A stretch of 34,114 bases of DNA, taken from positions 1 to 34,114 of the forward strand of contig CALFJB010000019.1 of assembly GCA_937877565.1 (NCBI GenBank). Reading direction: 5' to 3'. Each line of letters starts with the position of its first letter. Positions within the stretch are counted from its first letter, which is position 1. Positions 24,531 through 31,643 of the stretch are shown in pieces. The notes under the pieces are model-generated. The model was not told the origin of the DNA, made no database searches, and saw only the letters and a list, made by a program, of their open reading frames with translations. The position numbers and the translations under genes are program-made. This stretch comes from an uncultured Selenomonadales bacterium. GTDB taxonomy: Bacteria; Bacillota; Negativicutes; Selenomonadales; Selenomonadaceae.

Positions 24531-25508
24531 ATGACAGTTAAAGAAATTTTTAAAACGCCAATATTTTTGGCACCAATGGCGGGCGTTACGGATTCAGCTT
24601 TTAGAATAATCGTGCGGGAACTTGTAGAAGAAACTTACAGAAAAAATTTGCTGATGTTTTCAGAAATGGTAAGTTGCAACGGCATTCATTATCGCAACGA
24701 AAAAACTTTGGAAATGCTGAAAACTTCGGAAGGCGAAAGACCTGTAGCAATTCAACTTTTTGGCTCTAATCCTGAAATTTGCGCGGACGCGGCTAAATTT
24801 GTTGAAGAATTGGGAACGGCGGCAGTTATAGATTTTAATTTAGGTTGTCCCGCACCAAAGATTGTTAAAAACGGCGAAGGCTCGGCACTTATGCAGAATC
24901 CAAAAATTGTTGGCGAAATTTTATCTGCGATTAGAAAAGCCGTAAAAATTCCGTTCAGTGTGAAAATTCGTTTGGGCTTTGATGAAAATATTAACGCGGT
25001 AGAAATTGCGAAAGTTGCCGAAAATTCCGGCGTTGATTTTATTGCAGTTCACGGGCGGACGCGGCAACAATTTTACAGCGGCTCGGCGAATTGGGAAGAA
25101 ATTGCAAAAGTTAAAGCCGCCGTTAAAATTCCAGTAATTGCAAATGGCGACGTGAAAGATTTTGATTCACTGGATAAAATTTTAGAAATTACAAATGCTG
25201 ATGGCGTGATGATTGGACGTGCCGCGCAGGGCAACCCGTTTATAATTGGCGCGTTGCTGAAATATTTTCTTACCGGCGAAAAAGTTTCTCCGCCAAATTT
25301 AAATGAACGTGTGAAAGTTATGAAACGCCACTTTGAAAAGTTAATCGAATTTAAAGGCGAAAATGTAGCAGTTAGAGAAATGCGGGCTCATGCGGCTTGG
25401 TACACTAAAGGACTTCGCGGCGGCGCAGATTTGCGGAAAAATTTTAATCGTGCTGAAACTGCTGAAGACTTTGAAAAAATTCTTGACGCCATAAATTTTA
25501 ACGTCTAA
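24531..25508 (+). CDS. tRNA-dihydrouridine synthase (DusB-like)
   Basis: Flavoenzyme that reduces uridines in the tRNA D-loop. 325 residues from ATG 24531, chosen because GAGG at 24521-24524 serves as ribosome site; a TTG at 24519 would overlap it. FMN-binding barrel motifs are PIFLAPMAGVTDSAFR, AIQLFGSNPE, the catalytic Cys in DFNLGCPAPKIV, VKIRLGF, VHGRTRQQFYSG, VIANGDV and GVMIGRAAQGNPF. The C-terminal helical domain (MKRHFEKLIEF, MRAHAAWYTKGL) fits the DusB/Dus group usual in Firmicutes. It is a single-gene unit ending at the terminator at 25574. Confidence 0.93.
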   Translation: MTVKEIFKTPIFLAPMAGVTDSAFRIIVRELVEETYRKNLLMFSEMVSCNGIHYRNEKTLEMLKTSEGERPVAIQLFGSNPEICADAAKFVEELGTAAVIDFNLGCPAPKIVKNGEGSALMQNPKIVGEILSAIRKAVKIPFSVKIRLGFDENINAVEIAKVAENSGVDFIAVHGRTRQQFYSGSANWEEIAKVKAAVKIPVIANGDVKDFDSLDKILEITNADGVMIGRAAQGNPFIIGALLKYFLTGEKVSPPNLNERVKVMKRHFEKLIEFKGENVAVREMRAHAAWYTKGLRGGADLRKNFNRAETAEDFEKILDAINFNV

Positions 25509-25573
25509 ATAAAATTACACGGTGAAGAATCTAAAAATTTTTCAAATCCCTAACACCTAAAAGCTAAAACCTA

Positions 25574-25600
25574 ACCCCTAGAAAAAGGGGTATTTTTTTT
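25574..25600 (+). terminator. Intrinsic terminator after the Dus gene
   Basis: ACCCCT (25574-25579) pairs with AGGGGT (25586-25591), followed by A and eight T. The 5' arm is part of a CCTAACCCCTA run related to one at 2884-2897. Confidence 0.8.
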
Positions 25601-25610
25601 GGCGTTCGTT

Positions 25611-25619
25611 TGATATAAT
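25611..25619 (+). promoter_or_regulatory. Extended -10 promoter of the surE operon
   Basis: TGATATAAT, identical to the rnhB promoter core at 7266. No good -35 is seen. It lies 28 bases before the surE ATG. Confidence 0.65.
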
Positions 25620-25646
25620 TGAAAAAAATTTGTGGAGCGTGTGGCT

Positions 25647-26363
25647 ATGAAAATTTTATTAACAAATGACGACGGAATAGACAGCAAAGGACTTTGGGCA
25701 ATGGCGCGGGCGTTGAATAAAAATTTTGAAGTGGCGATAGTGGCTCCTGCGCGTCAACAAAGCGGAATGGCTCACGCTTTTACAGTTTGGAAAAAAATTG
25801 AATATTGGCGCGTAGAAAATGAAATTGAGGCGTGGGCGATTGACGGCACTCCTACTGACTGCGTCAAATTTTATCTTGAAGAAATTGCTAAAAATGAAAA
25901 AATTTCTGCGGTAATTTCTGGAATAAATGACGGCGCAAATTTGGCTACAGATGTTTTGTATTCCGGAACGGTCGGCGGCGCGTTGGAAGGATTTTTGCAT
26001 GATATTCCCGTGCTTGCAGTTTCACTTGTAAAAAATTCTACGCTTACATTTGATGAAGTGGCAGAAATTTCGGCGAAATATTTTGCTGAAAAAATGCAGG
26101 GCGGCGAAATTTTCTTTGATAATTTAAATTTTCCAAAAAAATTTCGCGCAGGTAAACCTGAATTTAAATCTGCACGACTTGGCAAACGTGATTATAAAAA
26201 TGCTTTTATTTGCACTACCGAAAATGGCAAGAATTTTTTTGAGATACGCGGCGAAGTTTACGACATTGATAAAAGCGAAGGTACAGATATTTTTGCAGTT
26301 CAAAATGGTTTTATTTCTGTAACGCCGTTGCATTTTGACGTTGTACATCATGAAAAAATTTGA
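25647..26363 (+). CDS. surE: 5'/3'-nucleotidase SurE
   Basis: Metal-dependent nucleoside monophosphate phosphatase linked to stationary-phase survival. 238 residues from ATG 25647. The metal site is NDDGID (7-12) with further ligands in APARQQSGM and GINDGANLATDVLYSGTVGGA. The C-terminal part is less conserved, as usual. GGAG at 25634-25637 sets the start; an in-frame GTG at 25632 overlaps that site. The first TPR gene begins 9 bases after the stop, so surE leads a five-gene unit that ends with adenosylhomocysteinase. Confidence 0.95.
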   Translation: MKILLTNDDGIDSKGLWAMARALNKNFEVAIVAPARQQSGMAHAFTVWKKIEYWRVENEIEAWAIDGTPTDCVKFYLEEIAKNEKISAVISGINDGANLATDVLYSGTVGGALEGFLHDIPVLAVSLVKNSTLTFDEVAEISAKYFAEKMQGGEIFFDNLNFPKKFRAGKPEFKSARLGKRDYKNAFICTTENGKNFFEIRGEVYDIDKSEGTDIFAVQNGFISVTPLHFDVVHHEKI

Positions 26364-26372
26364 GGTGATTTT

Positions 26373-27650
26373 ATGATTAACAAGAAAAAATTTTTCCGCG
26401 CAATGGCGGCTTTAATAATTGGCGGCAGTTTTTTAATTTTTCCAACTGCAAACGCTGAAGTTCAAACTTATATCGGCGAAGGCGAATATTTGATGAATGA
26501 CTTTGAGACGCCGGAAGTTGCCAAACAACGCGCCAAAAATCGTGCAGAACAAAACGCGCAGGAACAAGCCGGAATTTACCTTGAAAGTTATTCACATATG
26601 AAAAATTTTGATTTGCTGAACGACGAAATTATTACCATTTCAAGCGGCATTATGAAAATTTTAGACGTGAAATTTAATCAAGATGTTGTTGCTGACGGCA
26701 AGGGAATTTTAATTCACGTCACAATTAAAGCCGAAATTGATTCTGACAATATGGATAAATGGCTGAATAAAAGTATTGAGCAACGCCGCCAAATTAATTC
26801 TCAAATGGAAAATTTGCGCCAAGAAAACGCCAAACAAGAAGCAACTATTGCTGATTTAAAATCGCAACTTGCCGCCGGTACAATTACGCAAGAACAAGCC
26901 AAACAGGATTTTGTTCAGAAGGATAAAGTTTTTACATTCTATCAGAAATTGCAGGAAGGATTGAATTTTTGCGCCGCCGAAAATTTTCAGCAGGCGGTAC
27001 AATCTTTCACTGATGCAATAAATATTTTCCCGCGCAATGCTTACGGCTATTTTGACAGAGGCACGGCGTACAACGAACTTCACGAAAATCAAAAAGCACT
27101 TGACGACTTCAATAAATCTATAGAAATTGCGCCGAATCATTTTGCCTACAACAATCGCGGCAAAATTAATTTTGAAATGAAAAATTTCAACGCGGCGTTG
27201 GAAGATTTTAATAAAGCAATTCAAGTAAATCCCAATGACGCAACGGCTTATTACAATCGCGGAACGGTTTATTTCGCTGTCCAAAATTTTAATCTCGGTA
27301 TGAAAGATTTTGACAAGGCAATTTCACTTCAGCCAAACAACGTTAAATTTTACGTGAAGCGTTCCGCCGGTTACTACGTTTCAGGCAAAATGGATTCTGC
27401 GTTGAAGGATTTAAACACCGCAATAAAAGTCGATCCAACTTATTATGAATCGTATTCCCTGCGCGGCGAAGTTTATACCGCGCTGAAAGATTATAAAGCC
27501 GCGCTCAAAGATTTTAACAAGTCGATTGAATTAAATCCCAATGACGCTGAAACTTATGCACAACGCGGCAATATTTATAAACTTTTGGGCGATAACAAAA
27601 ATGCTCAAAAAGATTTTGCCACTGCAAAAAAAATGGGCTATACTGAATAG
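26373..27650 (+). CDS. Exported TPR-repeat protein
   Basis: 425 residues. The signal peptide is at 1-28 (KKKFFRAMAALIIGGSFLIF, cleavage near ANA). Residues ~29-135 form an alpha/beta domain (YIGEGEYLMNDFETPEVAKQ, ILIHVTIKAEID) that resembles the LPP20/FlgT-N-type domain of envelope proteins. A coiled coil follows at ~138-180 (MENLRQENAKQEATIADLKS). From ~190 to the end there are about seven TPR units with W/Y-G-Y patterns such as AYYNRGTVYFAVQNF and PNDAETYAQRGNIY. TPRs are protein-binding scaffolds, so an envelope assembly role is plausible. The tail AKKMGYTE is shared in pattern with the two following TPR genes, suggesting duplication. GAGGTGAT precedes ATG 26373. Confidence 0.82.
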   Translation: MINKKKFFRAMAALIIGGSFLIFPTANAEVQTYIGEGEYLMNDFETPEVAKQRAKNRAEQNAQEQAGIYLESYSHMKNFDLLNDEIITISSGIMKILDVKFNQDVVADGKGILIHVTIKAEIDSDNMDKWLNKSIEQRRQINSQMENLRQENAKQEATIADLKSQLAAGTITQEQAKQDFVQKDKVFTFYQKLQEGLNFCAAENFQQAVQSFTDAINIFPRNAYGYFDRGTAYNELHENQKALDDFNKSIEIAPNHFAYNNRGKINFEMKNFNAALEDFNKAIQVNPNDATAYYNRGTVYFAVQNFNLGMKDFDKAISLQPNNVKFYVKRSAGYYVSGKMDSALKDLNTAIKVDPTYYESYSLRGEVYTALKDYKAALKDFNKSIELNPNDAETYAQRGNIYKLLGDNKNAQKDFATAKKMGYTE

Positions 27651-27662
27651 GAGGTGAAAAGT

Positions 27663-28397
27663 TTGGGACTTTCAAGCGAAGAAAAAGTTGATATGGTGCG
27701 TTCACTTATTGAAGGTGAACCTGACGAAAAAGTTTTAGATTTTTGTACAAAAATTATTTCCGAAGATCCAAATAACGTTGACGCTTATTATTTACGCGCA
27801 GAAATTTATTTTAATATGAAAAATTATCGAAAAGCCATCAGCGACTACAACCGCGTTTTGAGTCTTGATAAATCGAAATACGAAGAGGTTTATGCTTATC
27901 GCGGCGACGCCTATTTTTATACTGACAAATACAAGCAGGCACTTACCGACTATACAAAGGCGATTAAAGCGGGCTACGGCGACGAAGGAATTTTTGCAAA
28001 CAGAGGCTGGATTTACGGCAAAATTTGTCAGGAATACGAAAAGGCGATTGAAGATTTTAACCGCGCAATAAAAATAAATCCCGATAACGCCGAACATTAT
28101 AATAACCGTGCGCTTGCCTATTCACTTTTGGAGCAAAAAGACAAGGCGATTCAAGATTTAAATACCGCTATAAAACTCAATCCCAATTATTTTGACGCAC
28201 ATGCCAATCTTGGGCTTACTTATGTTTCAATGGAAAATTATAAAAAGGCAATTCCATATTTTAGCAAGGCGATTGAAATAAATCCAAATTATGCAGATGT
28301 ATATGTTTGGCGTGGGCGTTGCTACGAAGAATTAAAAGACCTGCCAAATGCTCGCGCAGATTATACTACTGCTGAAAATCTCGGTTACAAACAATAA
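27663..28397 (+). CDS. Cytosolic TPR-repeat protein
   Basis: 244 residues, starting at TTG 27663 behind AGGAGGTG (a GTG at 27654 falls inside that site). No signal peptide. It is built almost wholly from six TPR units: AYYLRAEIYFNMKNYRKAI, VYAYRGDAYFYTDKYKQAL, IFANRGWIYGKICQEYEKAI and so on. It ends in DYTTAENLGYKQ, resembling the tails of both neighbours. Closest relationship appears to be to the repeats of the exported TPR protein upstream. Function unknown; likely a scaffold or chaperone-like adaptor. Confidence 0.8.
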   Translation: MGLSSEEKVDMVRSLIEGEPDEKVLDFCTKIISEDPNNVDAYYLRAEIYFNMKNYRKAISDYNRVLSLDKSKYEEVYAYRGDAYFYTDKYKQALTDYTKAIKAGYGDEGIFANRGWIYGKICQEYEKAIEDFNRAIKINPDNAEHYNNRALAYSLLEQKDKAIQDLNTAIKLNPNYFDAHANLGLTYVSMENYKKAIPYFSKAIEINPNYADVYVWRGRCYEELKDLPNARADYTTAENLGYKQ

Positions 28398-28410
28398 GGA
28401 GGAAATATTT

Positions 28411-30273
28411 TTGGCAGATGCTGACGCTGTAGAAAATTTTTTTGAAAAAAAGTTTCAAGATAGTAAAATTTTTCTTGAGAATGGCGATTATCAATCAGCA
28501 ATAAAATCTATAACCGACGCAATAAATTTAGCCGAAAAATCCAAATGTCATGAAGTTGGTTATTATTATTTTTACCGCGCTAATATTTACTACGATTTAA
28601 AAGACTACGATTCGGCGGAAAAAGATTATAAAAAAGCAATTACTCTTTTGGGACGTTACGAAGAATACGAATGCGGAGTTGCAAATTTCAGATTGAAAAA
28701 TTATAAAGCGGCTGTGGAAAATTTCCAAATTGCAATTCAAAATGATATAGGTTCGTGGTATGAAGGCAGGATTATTTCTCCTTGTGAAATTATGGTTGAG
28801 CATGCTACCATTTGGGATTCTTGTCCTTGTTCAAAAATTTATAAATCGGATGAAAAAGGATTTTACCTCCCAAAGTTTGAACTTTGTCCGTTAAAATTAG
28901 CTACAAATTTAACTATTGGTAAATCAGCTTATGATTTCGGTACGCTCAAAATCAATTCAAATTTGACGCTTGATGAAAATTCATTGAAAAAATATAATCT
29001 TGAGGAGTTGCTAAATTATTTAACGGAACTAATTGAACAAAATCCTAATTCTTCGGAAACGGCTGAAATTTATAATCTTCGTGGACAGATTTATTTTAAT
29101 ATATTGGGGGTTGGTCACTATTATTTTATAGATGTTGAATCTCTTAAATATGAACCCGAAGAAAAACTTAATTATTCAAAAATGGCGATTGAGGATTTTA
29201 ATAGAGCCGTAAAAATTAAGCCGGATTGTCTTCGCGCCTATATGAATTTGGGCTGGGTTTATTTTTACATTTCGGAGTATGAACTTGCCATTGAAAATTA
29301 TTCAAAAGCACTTGAAATTTGCCCGTATAATCCCGTAGCGTATTATTATCTCGCTTATTCAACGAGAAATTACCGACATTATCCAAAAGCTTTGGAAGAC
29401 TACGAAAAAGCTTACAAATTTGCTCCTTGGGTTAATATTTATCTTCATAAATTTTGGCTTATGCGTGCAATAATTGCCGATACTGCCGAATTAAAAGAAT
29501 CTGTCAAAAAGTTTAACCGCTTTATAAAAAAGCACCCGGATAATTTTAAAGGTTATTTCAAGCGTGGCAAATGTTATCAAGAATTGCAAGATTATGAATT
29601 GGCTGTCGCAGATTTTACAATGGCTATCAAGCTTAATCCAAATAATTTCAGGGTGTATTTTGGGCGAAGTGAATGTTTTCGTATTTTGGAAGATTGGAAA
29701 CGTAGCGAGGAGGATTATAATATTGCTCAAAGATTAATACAGCAGGCTCCTGAAGTTGCAAAATACACTGAAATAATAGAGAATGCTTATTCTGGTAATT
29801 ACAGCCATAAAGAGGTGGCTGAAGCACATAGAAAACGCGCTAAAATTTATGAATCGTGGAACTATTATAAATTGGCGGAGCGCGATATAAATTGGTTTAA
29901 AAATTACGAGGCGGAAGAGTTAATATCCAAAGACCCGGAAGTTTTAAAATACACAGAAATAATAGAAAAGAATTATTCTGGCGGTTACAGCTATAGAGAT
30001 ATAGCTGAAGCCTATCGTAAACGTGGCGAAATTTATAAATTTTGGGAGTATGACGAATTAGCAAAACGCGATTTAAATTGGTTTAAACGTTATTTTTATG
30101 AAGATCCGAAAGTTTCTTTATATTCCGATGTCATAGAAAACCCCGAGAAACATAATATAATTGATGTAGCCGAAGCTTATTACAAGCGCGGTAAAATTTA
30201 TGAATCTTGGGGATACAATAAATTGGCTCAATCTGATTTTGATAATGCAAAAAAATTAGGTTATGAACATTAG
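28411..30273 (+). CDS. Large TPR-repeat protein with three C-terminal ~57-residue repeats
   Basis: 620 residues from TTG 28411, behind AAGGAGG at 28396-28402; an ATG at 28348 would overlap the previous gene by 50 bases and lacks a ribosome site. No signal peptide. N-terminal TPRs (~residues 10-110) are followed by an unusual Cys-containing segment (CEIMVEHATIWDSCPCSKIY, ~130-155), then more TPRs to ~440. The last ~175 residues are three tandem copies of a unit reading P-x-V-x-x-Y-x-x-x-I-E ... VAEA-x-x-KR-x-x-IY-x-x-W-x-Y-x-x-LA. It ends in DFDNAKKLGYEH like the other two TPR genes. Function unknown. AT content is visibly higher than in the neighbours. Confidence 0.75.
   Translation: MADADAVENFFEKKFQDSKIFLENGDYQSAIKSITDAINLAEKSKCHEVGYYYFYRANIYYDLKDYDSAEKDYKKAITLLGRYEEYECGVANFRLKNYKAAVENFQIAIQNDIGSWYEGRIISPCEIMVEHATIWDSCPCSKIYKSDEKGFYLPKFELCPLKLATNLTIGKSAYDFGTLKINSNLTLDENSLKKYNLEELLNYLTELIEQNPNSSETAEIYNLRGQIYFNILGVGHYYFIDVESLKYEPEEKLNYSKMAIEDFNRAVKIKPDCLRAYMNLGWVYFYISEYELAIENYSKALEICPYNPVAYYYLAYSTRNYRHYPKALEDYEKAYKFAPWVNIYLHKFWLMRAIIADTAELKESVKKFNRFIKKHPDNFKGYFKRGKCYQELQDYELAVADFTMAIKLNPNNFRVYFGRSECFRILEDWKRSEEDYNIAQRLIQQAPEVAKYTEIIENAYSGNYSHKEVAEAHRKRAKIYESWNYYKLAERDINWFKNYEAEELISKDPEVLKYTEIIEKNYSGGYSYRDIAEAYRKRGEIYKFWEYDELAKRDLNWFKRYFYEDPKVSLYSDVIENPEKHNIIDVAEAYYKRGKIYESWGYNKLAQSDFDNAKKLGYEH
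29749..30270 (+). repeat. Three tandem coding repeats (62, 57 and 55 codons)
   Basis: Units begin at 29749 (PEVAKYTEIIE), 29935 (PEVLKYTEIIE) and 30106 (PKVSLYSDVIE). Each contains VAEA or IAEA, then KR..IY..W.Y..LA. The first two are nearly the same; the third has diverged. Confidence 0.8.
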
Positions 30274-30287
30274 AAAGGAAGATTTAT

Positions 30288-31526
30288 TTGAACTCAATAG
30301 TAAAAGATATGGCACTTGCTCCAAGTGGACACGACAAAATTAACTGGGTAAAAAATTTTATGCCGGTAATGGCGGCGATTGAAAAAGAATTTTCGCAGAG
30401 TAAACCGTTCGCCGGTAAAAAAATTTCAATGGCGTTGCACGTCGAGGCGAAGACGGCTTATATGGCGGAAGTTTTTAAATCTGCAGGCGCAGAAGTTGTT
30501 TTGACGGGCTGCAATCCTCTTTCAACTCAAGACGACGTAGCCGCCGCGTTGGTTGAAGACGGTATTACAGTTTTTGCGAAACACGCTTGCACGGCTGAAG
30601 AGTACGATAACTTTATTGAACGCGCCATAGAATTTGAGCCGGATATTTTTATTGACGATGGCGGAGACTTTGTAAATTTACTTTTGACTAAACACCGTGA
30701 AATAATTCCCAAAATTTTGGGCGGCAGTGAAGAAACTACAACGGGCGTTTATCGTTTACGCGCCCTTGAAAAGCGCGGCGAACTTCCTTTTCCGATGATT
30801 GCGGCGAATGACGCTTATTGTAAATATTTGTTTGATAATCGCTACGGCACGGGACAATCTACTTGGGACGGAATTATGAGGACAACAAATTTAGTTGTTG
30901 CCGGTAAAAATGTTGTCATTGCCGGTTACGGTTGGTGCGGCAAAGGCGGCGCAATGCGTGCCAAAGGTCTCGGCGCAAATGTCATTGTTACTGAAGTTGA
31001 TCCAATTAAAGCGATTGAGGCAGTGTTTGACGGTTTCAGAGTTATGCCAATGGCAGAGGCGGCGAAGGTCGGCGATATTTTCTTGACGCTTACAGGTGAT
31101 AAAGACGTTATCACGGCTGAACATTTTGCAGTTATGAAAAACGGCGCGGTACTTGCCAATAGTGGACATTTCGACGTTGAAATTAATATTCCGCAACTTG
31201 AAAAAATGTCAATCAGCAGAAAAACTGTTAGACACAATATCGAAGAATTTTTACAACCTGACGGCAGAAAAATTTATCTTTTGGCAGAAGGTCGGCTTGT
31301 AAATCTTGCCTCCGGCGATGGTCATCCTGCAGAAATTATGGATTTAAGCTTTGCAGTACAATTTTTCAGTTGCGCCCACATTCTCCACAATCATGCAAAA
31401 CTTCAAAATAAAGTTTATCTTATGCCTGAAGAAATTAATACAAAAATTGCCGAAATTAAACTTGATTCAATCGGCGTTAAAATTGACACTTTGACTGACG
31501 AACAACGCGCCTATTTGGGACTTTAA
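30288..31526 (+). CDS. ahcY: Adenosylhomocysteinase
   Basis: Hydrolyses S-adenosylhomocysteine to adenosine and homocysteine, relieving product inhibition of methyltransferases. 412 residues, the shorter form that lacks the ~40-residue insert of the eukaryotic type. Motifs are LHVEAKTAYM, TGCNPLSTQDDVAAAL, the NAD-binding GYGWCGKGGAMRAKG, EVDPIKAIEA, SGHFDVEI and GDGHPAEIMDLSF. TTG 30288 is the start, after AAAGGA. It closes the surE-TPR unit; a terminator follows at 31540. Confidence 0.96.
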   Translation: MNSIVKDMALAPSGHDKINWVKNFMPVMAAIEKEFSQSKPFAGKKISMALHVEAKTAYMAEVFKSAGAEVVLTGCNPLSTQDDVAAALVEDGITVFAKHACTAEEYDNFIERAIEFEPDIFIDDGGDFVNLLLTKHREIIPKILGGSEETTTGVYRLRALEKRGELPFPMIAANDAYCKYLFDNRYGTGQSTWDGIMRTTNLVVAGKNVVIAGYGWCGKGGAMRAKGLGANVIVTEVDPIKAIEAVFDGFRVMPMAEAAKVGDIFLTLTGDKDVITAEHFAVMKNGAVLANSGHFDVEINIPQLEKMSISRKTVRHNIEEFLQPDGRKIYLLAEGRLVNLASGDGHPAEIMDLSFAVQFFSCAHILHNHAKLQNKVYLMPEEINTKIAEIKLDSIGVKIDTLTDEQRAYLGL

Positions 31527-31539
31527 TTTAAAAACTTTG

Positions 31540-31563
31540 GAGCGGTTAAATCCGCTCTTTTTT
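31540..31563 (+). terminator. Intrinsic terminator after ahcY
   Basis: GAGCGG (31540-31545), loop TTAAAT, CCGCTC (31552-31557), then six T. Its sequence is nearly that of the terminator at 11202. Confidence 0.85.
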
Positions 31564-31643
31564 ATTGCAGGAAAAAATTTGCACTGGCAGAATAATTTAT
31601 TGTTATTTTAATGTTGCTTTGAATTTTTTAGGAGGTTATCAAT

